Assembly (NCBI GenBank): GCA_045595785.1
Contig: JAZOBE010000009.1
Location: 30,058 to 94,057 of the forward strand
Length of the DNA stretch: 64,000 bases
Reading direction: 5' to 3'
Source: SFLA01 sp045595785
GTDB lineage: Bacteria > Bacillota > Clostridia > Oscillospirales > CAG-382
The position numbers were made by a program, and so were the translations under genes. Position 1 is the stretch's first letter, and every line of letters begins with the position of its first letter. The notes under the pieces are model-generated. The model did no database searches, was not told the DNA's origin, and worked only from the letters and a program-made list of their open reading frames with translations. Below are positions 25,757 through 34,330 of the stretch, piece by piece.

Positions 25757-27055
25757 ATGGTTTTCGTAACAGGTGTCATTCCTAACTCTCCTGCCGACAA
25801 AGCAGGTGTAAGATCCGGCGACGCTATACTTTCCGTAAACGGAAACGAAGTTAACGACGTGCTGGACTACCAATTTTATACCACCGAAATATCCCTCTCG
25901 CTGGAAGTTAAACGAGGGGATGATGTTTTGCGCCTATTTTTAAGTAAAGGCGAATACGAAGACCCCGGTATGGAGTTTTGCACCTATCTTATGGACGATA
26001 AGCGCCGCTGCCGCAACGGCTGTATTTTCTGCTTTATTGACCAAAATCCCAAGGGCATGCGCGAAACCATATATTTCAAAGATGATGACGAGCGGCTTTC
26101 CTTCCTGCAGGGCAATTACGTAACACTTACCAACCTTACCGACAAGGAAATTGACCGTATTATAAAAATGCGCATGTCGCCTGTGAATATTTCCGTTCAC
26201 ACCACCAACCCCGAATTGCGTGTTAAGATGATGAAAAACCGCTTTGCAGGTGACGTGCTGTCCTTTATCCCCCGTCTTAATGAGGCAGGTATACGGATAA
26301 ACGCACAGCTTGTGCTTTGCCGCGGCATTAACGACGGCAAGGAATTGGAGCGCAGCCTTAACGACCTTGTGTTCCTTGAGAACCTTGAGTCGCTCGCCTG
26401 CGTGCCTGCAGGACTTACCGACCACAGAGAAGGTCTGCACCCGCTCACCCCCTACGACAGAGAGAGTGCAAGGGAAATTATAGAGATTATCAACGCTTTT
26501 GGGGACAAAACTGTGGAAAAATTCGGCGTGCGCAAGTGCTTTGCGTCTGACGAGTTTTATCTGCTGGCAGGCTATGATATGCCTGAGGAAGCCTTTTACG
26601 AGGGGTATCCCCAGATAGAAAACGGAGTGGGAATGCTAAGAAGTCTTACCGAGGAGTTTTTGGACGAGCTTAATTATTCCGATGAATGCTCCGATGAAAA
26701 GGTGCGTATCGCCACGGGAAAGGCGGCATACCCCACAATATGTATGCTTGTGGAAAAGGCGAAGGAAAAATTCCCCTGCCTTGACTGCAAGGTATACCAG
26801 ATAGAAAACAAATTTTTTGGAAAGAACATTACCGTAAGCGGTCTTATAACGGGCAAAGACCTTATTGACCAATTACGAGGAAATATAGAAGAGGGAAGCT
26901 ACCTTTTGCTCCCCTGCAATATGCTTAAAGCAGACGAGGAGGTATTCCTCGATGACGTTAAGCTCCGCCAAGTGAGAAAAACGCTGGGCGTAAAGACAGT
27001 TATTACAGGAAAGGACGGATATGAACTATGTCAAAAGGTGTTGTTGCCGTCGTAG
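25757..27055 (+). CDS. PDZ, radical-SAM-like, DUF512 protein
   Basis: A 432-residue protein of the DUF512/TIGR03279 group. A PDZ-like domain is at residues 1-70 (GVIPNSPADKAGVRSGDAILSVNG). A CRNGCIFCFIDQ motif near residue 90 resembles a radical-SAM or iron-sulfur cysteine cluster, and the rest is the DUF512 domain with LLLPCNMLKADEEVFLDD near the end. The function is unknown; it is a conserved neighbour of der in Clostridia. AAAGGA precedes the ATG, and the end overlaps der by 28 bp. Confidence 0.88.
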   Translation: MVFVTGVIPNSPADKAGVRSGDAILSVNGNEVNDVLDYQFYTTEISLSLEVKRGDDVLRLFLSKGEYEDPGMEFCTYLMDDKRRCRNGCIFCFIDQNPKGMRETIYFKDDDERLSFLQGNYVTLTNLTDKEIDRIIKMRMSPVNISVHTTNPELRVKMMKNRFAGDVLSFIPRLNEAGIRINAQLVLCRGINDGKELERSLNDLVFLENLESLACVPAGLTDHREGLHPLTPYDRESAREIIEIINAFGDKTVEKFGVRKCFASDEFYLLAGYDMPEEAFYEGYPQIENGVGMLRSLTEEFLDELNYSDECSDEKVRIATGKAAYPTICMLVEKAKEKFPCLDCKVYQIENKFFGKNITVSGLITGKDLIDQLRGNIEEGSYLLLPCNMLKADEEVFLDDVKLRQVRKTLGVKTVITGKDGYELCQKVLLPS

Positions 27056-28359
27056 GCAGACCTAACGTTGGTAAATCCACGTTTTTTAACAAAATAACCG
27101 GAAAGCGCATATCCATTGTTGACGATACCCCCGGCGTTACCCGTGACAGAATTTATCACGAGATAACCTGGAACGGTGTTACCATGACTCTCATCGACAC
27201 CGGCGGTATTGAGCCACGTACAGACAGCAGTCTGCTTAAAATGATGCGTGAGCAGGCGCAGGTGGCTATATCCCACGCAGACGTAATTATTTTTATGTGT
27301 GAATTGATGACGGGAGTTACCGCTAACGACCGTGATATTGCCACCATGCTTAAAAAGAGCCGCAAGCCCGTTGTCCTTTGTGTTAACAAGGTGGATACGG
27401 TGGGTGCGCTCCCTCCCGAATTTTATGAATTTTACGAATTAGGCTTTGACGATGACCCTATCCCCCTCTCATCCCTTCACGGAACGGGAAGCGGCGATAT
27501 TCTTGACAAGGTGGTTGAATATCTGCCCGATGATACCGACAGTGAGGAGGCTGACCCCGGAATTAAGGTTGCGGTTATCGGAAAGCCCAACGCAGGCAAA
27601 AGCTCTATTGTAAACAAAATTGCAGGCGAGGAAAGGGTTATCGTTTCGGATATGCCCGGCACCACCCGTGATGCTATTGATACCTTTATTGAAAATAAAT
27701 ACGGAAAATACACCTTTATTGATACCGCAGGTATACGCAGAAACGCGAAAATTGAAGATGATATCGAGAAATATTCCGTGCTCCGCGCAAAGATGGCGGT
27801 TGAAAAGGCAGACGTGTGCCTGCTGATGGTCGACGCCAACGAGGGCGTTACCGCACAGGACGAGCGTATTGCAGGTATTGCCCACGAAAGCGGAAAGGCT
27901 GTAATTATAGTTATAAACAAATGGGACACCATTGAAAAGGATAACGATTCCGTAAACGCGTTCAGAAGAAAGGTTTACGAAGCACTTTCCTATATGACCT
28001 ACGCACCTCTGCTGTTTGTTTCCGCCAAGACGGGGCAGAGAGTGGAAAAGCTTTTCCCTCTCATAAACGAAGTATACGCAAACGGCGGCAGACGTATTAC
28101 CACGGGCGTGCTTAACGATCTGCTTAACGATGCCACCACCCGTGTTCAGCCTCCCTCCGATAAGGGCAGAAGACTGAAGATATATTATATGACCCAGACC
28201 GGCGTAAACCCGCCCAACTTTGTGGTATTCGTTAACAGCGCGGAATTGTTCCACTTCTCATACCGCAGATATCTGGAAAACTGTCTGAGAGAGGCCTTTG
28301 ATTTTTCCGGCACTCCCATTAAAATGACAGTTAAGCAGAAGGGAGACAGCAATAAATGA
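27028..28359 (+). CDS. der: Ribosome biogenesis GTPase Der (EngA)
   Basis: A 443-residue essential GTPase with two tandem G domains, unique to this family, and a C-terminal KH-like domain. The G1 motifs are GRPNVGKST (about residue 9) and GKPNAGKSS (about 183). The G3 motifs are DTGG and DTAG, and the G4 motifs are NKVD and NKWD. It acts in 50S subunit maturation. It overlaps the upstream DUF512 gene by 28 bp and plsY by 4 bp, so the three are one operon. Confidence 0.97.
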   Translation: MSKGVVAVVGRPNVGKSTFFNKITGKRISIVDDTPGVTRDRIYHEITWNGVTMTLIDTGGIEPRTDSSLLKMMREQAQVAISHADVIIFMCELMTGVTANDRDIATMLKKSRKPVVLCVNKVDTVGALPPEFYEFYELGFDDDPIPLSSLHGTGSGDILDKVVEYLPDDTDSEEADPGIKVAVIGKPNAGKSSIVNKIAGEERVIVSDMPGTTRDAIDTFIENKYGKYTFIDTAGIRRNAKIEDDIEKYSVLRAKMAVEKADVCLLMVDANEGVTAQDERIAGIAHESGKAVIIVINKWDTIEKDNDSVNAFRRKVYEALSYMTYAPLLFVSAKTGQRVEKLFPLINEVYANGGRRITTGVLNDLLNDATTRVQPPSDKGRRLKIYYMTQTGVNPPNFVVFVNSAELFHFSYRRYLENCLREAFDFSGTPIKMTVKQKGDSNK

Positions 28360-29036
28360 TCTTTTTGGTTGACTATATCTATATAGGAAAATATATCAAT
28401 ATGCCTTGGCAGATAGCTATGCTTATGTTCTTGGTATGTATGGTTGCCGGTTATCTCCTGGGCAGTATAAACTCTGCTATAATCGTAAGTAAAAAGAAGT
28501 ACGGCGGGGATATCCGCTCCTTCGGCTCGGGCAACGCAGGTCTTACCAATATGAAGCGTGTCTACGGCTGGGGCGCGGCAGGCTATACCCTTCTTGGCGA
28601 TATGGCAAAGCAGGTGTTATCCGTTGGTATCGGTCTGGTGCTTGGCAACGTGCCCGGCGGATATATTGCAGGTATGTTCTGTATTGCGGGACATATTCTT
28701 CCCTGCTGGCACGGATTTAAGGGCGGAAAGGGCGTTCTTACCGCCGCTACTATGATACTGCTGCTGGACCCCGTAGTATTTGCGGTACTGCTGGTTATCT
28801 GGTTTGCGGTGCTGCTTCTTACCAGATACGTTTCTCTCGCTTCCATAGTTGCGGCGTTCGCTTACCCCGCCGCAATGTATGCACGCTATAAGGGAGCAGA
28901 GCCGTTTTCCCTTATTTTTGCTGTTGTTATCGGTCTTTTTGTAATATATATGCACAGAAGCAATATAAAGAGATTGTTTAATAATCAGGAAAGTAAGTTT
29001 TCCTTTAAAGGAAAAAAGAACGATAAATCGAAATAG
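28356..29036 (+). CDS. plsY: Acyl-phosphate:glycerol-3-phosphate acyltransferase PlsY
   Basis: A 226-residue integral membrane enzyme that makes lysophosphatidic acid from acyl-phosphate. The three family motifs are present: GSINSAII, GSGNAGLTNMKRVYGW and HILPCWHGFKGGKG. It is about 20 residues longer than usual, with an N-terminal extension and a lysine-rich C-terminal tail. The start overlaps the der stop (ATGA). gpsA, a frequent next gene, is replaced here by repeat E8 and rarA. Confidence 0.95.
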   Translation: MIFLVDYIYIGKYINMPWQIAMLMFLVCMVAGYLLGSINSAIIVSKKKYGGDIRSFGSGNAGLTNMKRVYGWGAAGYTLLGDMAKQVLSVGIGLVLGNVPGGYIAGMFCIAGHILPCWHGFKGGKGVLTAATMILLLDPVVFAVLLVIWFAVLLLTRYVSLASIVAAFAYPAAMYARYKGAEPFSLIFAVVIGLFVIYMHRSNIKRLFNNQESKFSFKGKKNDKSK

Positions 29037-29064
29037 CCGTGGCGGCTGTAATTATATAAAATCT

Positions 29065-29209
29065 GATGAACGCAGAGCTTTTGGATGCAGAAAACGTTCT
29101 TTACGAGCGTGCTGTAGTAACCTACAGCCAGCGAAGTAAAGACGTTTACAAAAACTATATTATATTTTGCGTTTTTGGGTCTGCATCCAAGTGCTCCGCC
29201 CTTCGTTCC
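29065..29209. repeat. Composite intergenic repeat E8, minimal form, inverted to E7
   Basis: It starts near GAACGCAGAGC...GATGCAGAAAACG with the long hairpin, then CAAAAAC, a short AT core and TTGCGTTTTTGGG-TCTGCATCCAAG-GCTCCGCC. The core is the reverse complement of the E7 core (TATATTATATT). E7 and E8 thus flank DUF512-der-plsY as inverted repeats. Confidence 0.8.
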
Positions 29210-29242
29210 ATCTGATTTTTTATTTCTCATGGAGTTTCATCT

Positions 29243-30484
29243 ATGCCTCTTGCTGATTCCTTGCGCCCGACCTCACTCAACGAAGTTGCAGGTCAGGAGC
29301 ATTTATTACAAAACGGCGCGCCACTGCGCCGCATACTTGAAAGCGGGCATCTTCCGTCAATGATATTCTACGGCCCTCCCGGCACGGGAAAGACCACACT
29401 TGCAGGCATTGCCGCAGGAATGACGGACAAACAGCTTTACCGTGTCAACGCCACCACAGCGTCGCTGTCCGACGTGAAGGATATTCTTTCCGAAACGGAT
29501 TCGCTGTTTTCCTCCGGCGGAATACTGCTGTATATCGACGAAATTCAGTATTTCAACAAGCGTCAGCAGCAGGCGCTCCTTGAATACGTGGAGGACGGCA
29601 GAGTTACCCTTATTTGCTCCACCACCGAAAACCCCTACTTTGCGCTGTACGGCGCCCTTCTTTCCAGAAGCACGGTTTTTGAGTTCAAGCCCGTAAGCCC
29701 CGAGGAATGCAAAAAAGTGCTTGACCGCGGTCTGACCGCCCTGAACGAGCAAACGGGCGAAAGCAAAAAGTGTGATGATGCGGTGCTTTTATCTATTGCG
29801 CAGGGTTGCGGAGGAGACGTGAGAAAATCTCTTACCGCACTTGAAAATCTGTTTTACGCCTGCGGTGACGTTTTGGATTCCGAAACCGCCGCATCACTGA
29901 CACAGCGAAGCGGACTGCGGTTTGACGCAAGCGGAGACCAGCATTACGATATACTTTCCGCCTTCCAGAAGTCTATCCGCGGAAGCGACGAAAACGCGGC
30001 GATACACTATCTTGCCAGACTTCTCTCCGGCGGTGACCTGCTTTCCCCCTGCAGACGGCTTTTGGTAATTGCATCCGAGGATATAGGTCTGGCGTACCCC
30101 CAAGCGGCAACTATAGTTAAAAGCTGTGTGGATTCCGCCCTGCAGTTAGGTCTGCCCGAAGCCGGACTTCCTCTGGCACAAGCCACCATTCTCCTTGCCA
30201 CCGCGCCGAAATCCAATTCCTCTGCGGCAGCGTATTGGGCGGCTATGGAGGACGTGGAAAACGGCAATATCGGTGATATCCCCTCCCATTTGCAGGATAC
30301 CCATTATTCCGGCGCCGCAAAGCTGGGCAGAGGCGGGTATAAATACCCCCACGCTTACCCCGGCAGCTACGTGGAACAGCAATATCTCCCCGAAATGCTG
30401 AAGGATAAGGTCTACTACGTCCACGGAAACAACAAAACCGAGCAAGCCATGAAGGACTATTGGGCAAAAATAAAGAATAAATAA
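29243..30484 (+). CDS. rarA: Replication-associated recombination protein A (RarA/MgsA)
   Basis: A 413-residue AAA+ clamp-loader-like ATPase that acts at stalled replication forks. Walker A is GPPGTGKTT (about residue 46) and Walker B ILLYIDEIQYF. ENPYFALYGALLSRSTVFEF is a strong family signature, and the C-terminal part YKYPHAYPG is typical of RarA. GGAG lies 9 bases before the ATG. It stands alone between repeat E8 and the next promoter. Confidence 0.95.
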   Translation: MPLADSLRPTSLNEVAGQEHLLQNGAPLRRILESGHLPSMIFYGPPGTGKTTLAGIAAGMTDKQLYRVNATTASLSDVKDILSETDSLFSSGGILLYIDEIQYFNKRQQQALLEYVEDGRVTLICSTTENPYFALYGALLSRSTVFEFKPVSPEECKKVLDRGLTALNEQTGESKKCDDAVLLSIAQGCGGDVRKSLTALENLFYACGDVLDSETAASLTQRSGLRFDASGDQHYDILSAFQKSIRGSDENAAIHYLARLLSGGDLLSPCRRLLVIASEDIGLAYPQAATIVKSCVDSALQLGLPEAGLPLAQATILLATAPKSNSSAAAYWAAMEDVENGNIGDIPSHLQDTHYSGAAKLGRGGYKYPHAYPGSYVEQQYLPEMLKDKVYYVHGNNKTEQAMKDYWAKIKNK

Positions 30485-30495
30485 CACATTTATTG

Positions 30496-30524
30496 TTGAC
30501 AAACTGTTAAAACTTATATATAAT
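30496..30524 (+). promoter_or_regulatory. Promoter of the 86-residue membrane protein gene
   Basis: TTGACA-N17-TATAAT, 33 bp before the ATG at 30558. Confidence 0.8.
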
Positions 30525-30557
30525 AATTATACAATCTTATGATAGGAGATACATAGT

Positions 30558-30818
30558 ATGAACAAGACACTTTTCGGTATTCTTACCATTCTGTTCAACG
30601 CATACGGCGTTCCCTGCTTCATTCAGGGTCAGACCAAAGCAGGAGTTATCAGAATCGTTCTTTCCTGCGTAACCTTCGGCATTATGGCTACCGTTAACGG
30701 TATCATGGGTATTATCCAGGGTATCAAGGTGCTCCAGATGACCGAGGAAGAATTCCAGTCCCAGCTCGGCACCATCGATATGGGTATCCCCAAGATGATC
30801 AAGGAAGAAAACAACTAA
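30558..30818 (+). CDS. Small TM2-like membrane protein, hypothetical
   Basis: The 86-residue protein has two hydrophobic segments (about 5-20 and 30-54) joined by a short turn (GVPCFIQGQTKAG) in a layout like TM2-domain proteins. An acidic-polar tail of about 30 residues follows. TAGGAG precedes the ATG. It is a one-gene unit with its own consensus promoter and terminator, so it is probably well expressed. Function unknown. Confidence 0.68.
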   Translation: MNKTLFGILTILFNAYGVPCFIQGQTKAGVIRIVLSCVTFGIMATVNGIMGIIQGIKVLQMTEEEFQSQLGTIDMGIPKMIKEENN

Positions 30819-30837
30819 AAAACAAGAAAAAAAAGCC

Positions 30838-30868
30838 TAAAAAATCCGTAGTTTATACGGATTTTTTA
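30838..30868 (+). terminator. Terminator after the small membrane protein gene
   Basis: The arms AAAAAATCCGTA and TACGGATTTTTT are perfectly paired around GTTTA. Confidence 0.88.
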
Positions 30869-30877
30869 ACTTTTTTA

Positions 30878-30906
30878 TTGCTTTTCTTTTTTTGTAATGA
30901 TATAAT
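30878..30906 (+). promoter_or_regulatory. Promoter of nusB
   Basis: TTGCTT-N17-TATAAT, 34 bp before the nusB ATG. Confidence 0.62.
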
Positions 30907-30940
30907 GCCTTATTAGAAAACTTTTTTGGAGAAACATGTT

Positions 30941-31327
30941 ATGACAAGACGTGAATCCCGTGAGGCGGCGCTTTGCCTCATTTACGAACAATCCTTTTCG
31001 CCGGAGATCAGCACTGACGAGATAATCGAAAAAGCAAAAGAAATACGTGAGGAAAAGATTTCCGCCTTTGCCGCAGAGCTGTTTAACGGCGTTTGCGAAA
31101 AGAAGCAGGCAATCGACCTTCGCATCTCCTCTGCCGCAGAAAACTGGTCTATTGAGAGAATATCCAGAGTTTCTCTGTGTATTCTTCGTCTTGCTGTGTA
31201 TGAGATAACCTATCTCGGCACCGAAAAGCAGATTGCGGTAAACGAAGCGCTTGAGATTGCAAGAAAGTATGACGAAGAGAAAAGCGTGAACTTTATTAAC
31301 GGAGTTTTAGCCGGAATAATCAATTAG
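30941..31327 (+). CDS. nusB: Transcription antitermination factor NusB
   Basis: A 128-residue all-helical protein that pairs with NusE (S10) on boxA RNA in rRNA antitermination. The N-terminal RRESREAALCLIYEQ and C-terminal AVNEALEIARKYDEEKSVNFINGVL segments are typical. The ATG at 30941 follows GGAG by 9 bases; an upstream TTG overlaps that site and is not used. In many Clostridia nusB is followed by xseA-xseB-ispA, and this holds here with repeat E9 inserted. Confidence 0.95.
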   Translation: MTRRESREAALCLIYEQSFSPEISTDEIIEKAKEIREEKISAFAAELFNGVCEKKQAIDLRISSAAENWSIERISRVSLCILRLAVYEITYLGTEKQIAVNEALEIARKYDEEKSVNFINGVLAGIIN

Positions 31328-31620
31328 TCCGCGTCTATTTGACGCAGATCCAAAAACGCAATGTTATATAGATGTTCGCTGTAATAAACACCCAATGTAG
31401 GGGCGATTCACAAACCACACCCCACAAATGCCATTGGCATTTGCGAGGACCCCGTGGAATCGCCCGCTTATTCCACAGCAAAAATTAAGGTAAATTTTTG
31501 TAGAATAAATCTACAAAAATTATTTATTTGCGTTTTTGTAAACGTCTTTACTTCGCTAGCTGTAGATTACTACAGCACGCTCGTAAAGAACGTTTTCTGC
31601 GCCAAATATCCTGCGTCCTT
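31328..31620. repeat. Composite intergenic repeat E9
   Basis: A full copy that begins at the nusB stop. The left end is CGCGTC...GACGCAGATC plus CAAAAACGCA. The core holds GGGGCGATTCAC...GTGGAATCGCCC with an H hairpin (31418-31454) in its loop, and a terminator-like hairpin (AATTTTTGTAGA/TCTACAAAAATT, about 31490-31520). The right end is TGCGTTTTTG, the long hairpin and TTCTGCGCC...CCTGCGTCC. It ends 30 bp before the xseA start. Confidence 0.85.
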
Positions 31621-31650
31621 GAATTATTATTTTTTTATACTTCTGATTTT

Positions 31651-32841
31651 ATGGAACAGAGAGCTATTACAGTAACTCAACTGAATAACTACATCAAAGG
31701 CATACTTGAAAACATACCGCCTCTTAAGGATATTTACGTTAAGGGTGAGATAAGCAATTATTCCCCCAACCGCACCGGCCACGTGTTTTTTACACTTAAG
31801 GACGAGGGAAGCCTTATCCCTGCGGTGATGTTCAAGTACGATCTTTCCCAGATAACCTTCAAGCCTGAAAACGGCATGAAGGTAATTTGCCGCGGACGAA
31901 TAAGCGCATACACCGCACAGGGAAAATATCAGCTTTACGTCAGCGAAATGACGCCAGACGGTATCGGAAGCCTGTATATCGCATACGAGCAGCTTAAAAA
32001 CAAGCTGGCGGAGGAGGGTCTGTTTGACGAGCGTTATAAAAAGCCTCTGCCTAAAATCCCCCTTCACATCGGCATTATTACAGCGCCCACAGGTGCCGCG
32101 GTCCGTGATATGATTACCGTTACACGCAGGCGGTTTCCTGCGGCGGAGATACGGCTGTACCCTTCGTTGGTGCAGGGCGAGAACGCGCCTGCCGACCTGA
32201 TACGTGCACTTGATTATTTTGATAACGAAGGAAAATGCGACGTTATTATTATCGGACGCGGCGGCGGAAGCATTGAGGATCTGTGGGCGTTTAACAACGA
32301 AGCCCTTGCCAGACGAATATTTGCCTGCCGTATACCCGTAATTTCCGCTGTCGGCCACGAGACCGATTTTACCATTGCGGATTTTGTGGCGGATAAGCGT
32401 GCTCCCACACCCAGCGCGGCGGCGGAAATTGCCGTGCCCGACGCGGCTGATACAAAGCGTCAGCTTAGAAACGTGGCAAAACGCCTTGAAAAAGAGCTTA
32501 ATATGTATATTAACGACCGCAGGGGAAAGGTAAACGTGCTGGCAAACTCCCGCGCCATGACGGTGCCCCGAAGCGCCATTGACGAAAAGCGGTTAAGTCT
32601 TGCAAATCTTGATACACGGCTTTGCAGGGATATGGAGAATATTCTCCTCCGCGCAAAGGGTAAAAAGGATACCATGTCGGCGCGGCTCGTTTCACTTAAC
32701 CCTCTTTCAATTCTTGCCAGAGGATACGGTGTGGCGTTTGACCAAAGCGGCAAGGTAATAAAAAGCGTTAATGATATAAAAAGCGGTGAAAAATTCCGCC
32801 TGCGCGTAGCAGACGGAGAACTGGAGGCAGTAAAGCAATGA
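31651..32841 (+). CDS. xseA: Exodeoxyribonuclease VII large subunit
   Basis: A 396-residue nuclease subunit. An N-terminal OB fold (ITVTQLNNYIKGILEN...DIYVKGEISN) is followed by the catalytic domain with APTGAAVRDM, IIIGRGGGSIEDLWAFN and SAVGHETDFTIADFVADKRAPTPSAAAE, and the C-terminal RGYGVAF repeat region. The ATG at 31651 is chosen from homology; the longer open frame would translate repeat E9. No Shine-Dalgarno is obvious. The end overlaps xseB by 4 bases. Confidence 0.95.
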   Translation: MEQRAITVTQLNNYIKGILENIPPLKDIYVKGEISNYSPNRTGHVFFTLKDEGSLIPAVMFKYDLSQITFKPENGMKVICRGRISAYTAQGKYQLYVSEMTPDGIGSLYIAYEQLKNKLAEEGLFDERYKKPLPKIPLHIGIITAPTGAAVRDMITVTRRRFPAAEIRLYPSLVQGENAPADLIRALDYFDNEGKCDVIIIGRGGGSIEDLWAFNNEALARRIFACRIPVISAVGHETDFTIADFVADKRAPTPSAAAEIAVPDAADTKRQLRNVAKRLEKELNMYINDRRGKVNVLANSRAMTVPRSAIDEKRLSLANLDTRLCRDMENILLRAKGKKDTMSARLVSLNPLSILARGYGVAFDQSGKVIKSVNDIKSGEKFRLRVADGELEAVKQ

Positions 32842-33065
32842 CAGAAAACAAGGAATATACCTTCGAGCAGGCACTTGCCAGACTTGAAGAGATCGTAAGA
32901 GGACTTGAAAACGGCTCACTTCCTCTGGATAAATCCATAGAATTATTCGAAGAGGGCAACGCGCTGGTAAAGCTTTGCACCGAAAAGCTTGATAAAGCCG
33001 AGCAAAAGGTGAGAATACTTACCGAAACCGCCACCGGAGTAACGGAGGAGGATTTTAATGCGTAA
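32838..33065 (+). CDS. xseB: Exodeoxyribonuclease VII small subunit
   Basis: A 75-residue helical hairpin protein with the family motif FEQALARLEEIVRGLENGSLPLDKSIELFEEG that coats the coiled coil of XseA. The start overlaps the xseA stop, and the end overlaps the prenyl synthase gene by 8 bases. Confidence 0.95.
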   Translation: MTENKEYTFEQALARLEEIVRGLENGSLPLDKSIELFEEGNALVKLCTEKLDKAEQKVRILTETATGVTEEDFNA

Positions 33066-33921
33066 AACGGTTGCCGAAATGACCGATCTGCTTCTTAAGG
33101 AATACCTTTCCTGCGCGGCGGGACAGCCTTATGAAAAATTATACGAGAGTATGCAGTATTCGGTCTCTGCAGGAGGAAAGCGTATACGCCCTTATCTCTG
33201 CGCGGAATTTTATATGATGTTATCCGGCAAAACCGACCTTACCCCCGTGCTCCCTTACTGCGCGGCGGTGGAGATGGTTCATACGTCTTCTCTTATTCAC
33301 GATGACCTGCCTGCAATGGATAACGACGTACTTCGCCGCGGAATGCCTACAAACCACGTGAAATTCGGTGAAGCCACCGCAATTCTTGCAGGAGATACTC
33401 TGCTTCTCAAAGCCTGCGGAACGGCGGCAAGCAACCCTCACCTGCCGGGAAGCGTCAACGCGGCGGCAGTTGAGCTTATTTCTCGTAAAAGCTGCGGTAT
33501 GATGGCAGGACAGCAGATAGACCTTTCAAGCGGATGTTTTTCGGTTACCGAGCAGGAGCTTATAAGATTGCAATCCTTAAAGACCGGATGCCTGCTTTCT
33601 CTTTCCTGTATGCTGGGTGCGCTGGCGGCAGGAGCAGACACAAAAAGTGCCGAAAATTTCGGAAGTATTTACGGGCTGCTGTTCCAGATAACCGATGATA
33701 TTATCGATGCCGACCCTGCCTGCGACACGGGTAAATCCCGCGGGAAGGACGAAAGAGACCATAAAGCCACCTTCGTAACCCTTTTCGGTATCGAAAAAGC
33801 AAATAAAAAAGCAGATGAGATTTTGGCGGCGGCATTAAAAACCTTGGAGACCCTGCCCAAAGGCGAATCCCGCAACAGACTCGAAGTTTTGTGTATACAG
33901 ACACGAAACAGAAAAAAATAA
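33058..33921 (+). CDS. ispA: Polyprenyl synthetase (farnesyl/geranylgeranyl diphosphate synthase)
   Basis: A 287-residue class I trans-prenyltransferase that builds C15-C20 isoprenyl diphosphates. GGKRIRP, the first aspartate-rich motif DDLPAMDND and the second DDIIDAD are all present. GGAGGAGG in the xseB 3' end supports the ATG. The chain length of the product cannot be read with certainty; the xseAB neighbourhood favours farnesyl diphosphate synthase. dxs, often next in Firmicutes, is absent. Confidence 0.92.
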   Translation: MRKTVAEMTDLLLKEYLSCAAGQPYEKLYESMQYSVSAGGKRIRPYLCAEFYMMLSGKTDLTPVLPYCAAVEMVHTSSLIHDDLPAMDNDVLRRGMPTNHVKFGEATAILAGDTLLLKACGTAASNPHLPGSVNAAAVELISRKSCGMMAGQQIDLSSGCFSVTEQELIRLQSLKTGCLLSLSCMLGALAAGADTKSAENFGSIYGLLFQITDDIIDADPACDTGKSRGKDERDHKATFVTLFGIEKANKKADEILAAALKTLETLPKGESRNRLEVLCIQTRNRKK

Positions 33922-33925
33922 CGAT

Positions 33926-33955
33926 AAAATCCGCATAAAATGCGGATTTTTTTGT
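33926..33955 (+). terminator. Terminator after ispA
   Basis: The arms AAAATCCGCA and TGCGGATTTT with a TAAAA loop are followed by a T run. Confidence 0.88.
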
Positions 33956-34030
33956 TTTATTCTGTGCGGCGGGGGCAAGCCACCCGCCCTACAAACACGC
34001 CACGGCTACCGGCTACAGCATCCAAAATCA

Positions 34031-34330
34031 GAACAGAGCGATGGTAAAAAGCTGTAAAAACCATTTTTACGAGTGGGGAGCTGTAGTATTCTACTGCCCC
34101 CCGAGTAAAAACGGTTAGAAACGCAAAATTAAAAATTCCCGTAGATTTGTTCTACGGGAATTTACCTTATATTTGATTGTGGGGAAGCGGGGCGTCGGAG
34201 CGGGGTCCCTGCAAATGCGGCCAGCATTTGAGGGGTGCGTTTCGAGGGCGCCGCCCCCTACATTGGATGTTCGCCGAAGCAAACATTAAACATTTTTGCG
34301 TTTCGTTCTACAGTTTTTTACCGAGCGTCT
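34031..34330. repeat. Composite intergenic repeat E10, diverged
   Basis: The left end GAGCGATGGTAAAAAGCTGTA and the inverted right end ...TACAG.TTTTTTACCGAGCGTC match each other. The left side carries a GC-rich variant of the long hairpin (AGCTGTAG...CTACTGCCC), then GAAACGCAAAA and a terminator-like hairpin. The core has GCGGGGCGTCG with an H hairpin (34202-34237) and GGGCGCCGCCCCCTAC, then TTTTTGCGTTTC. The right end runs into the jag stop codon. Confidence 0.72.
34133..34166 (-). terminator. Terminator-like hairpin serving the jag end (inside E10)
   Basis: On the minus strand AATTCCCGTAGA/TCTACGGGAATT is followed by TTTTAATTTT. The stem is the same as in the terminator at 1949-1983. Confidence 0.65.

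Noticed and set aside
31528..31650. N-terminal extension of xseA by 41 codons
   Set aside because: It is the translation of the long hairpin of repeat E9 and has no family similarity.
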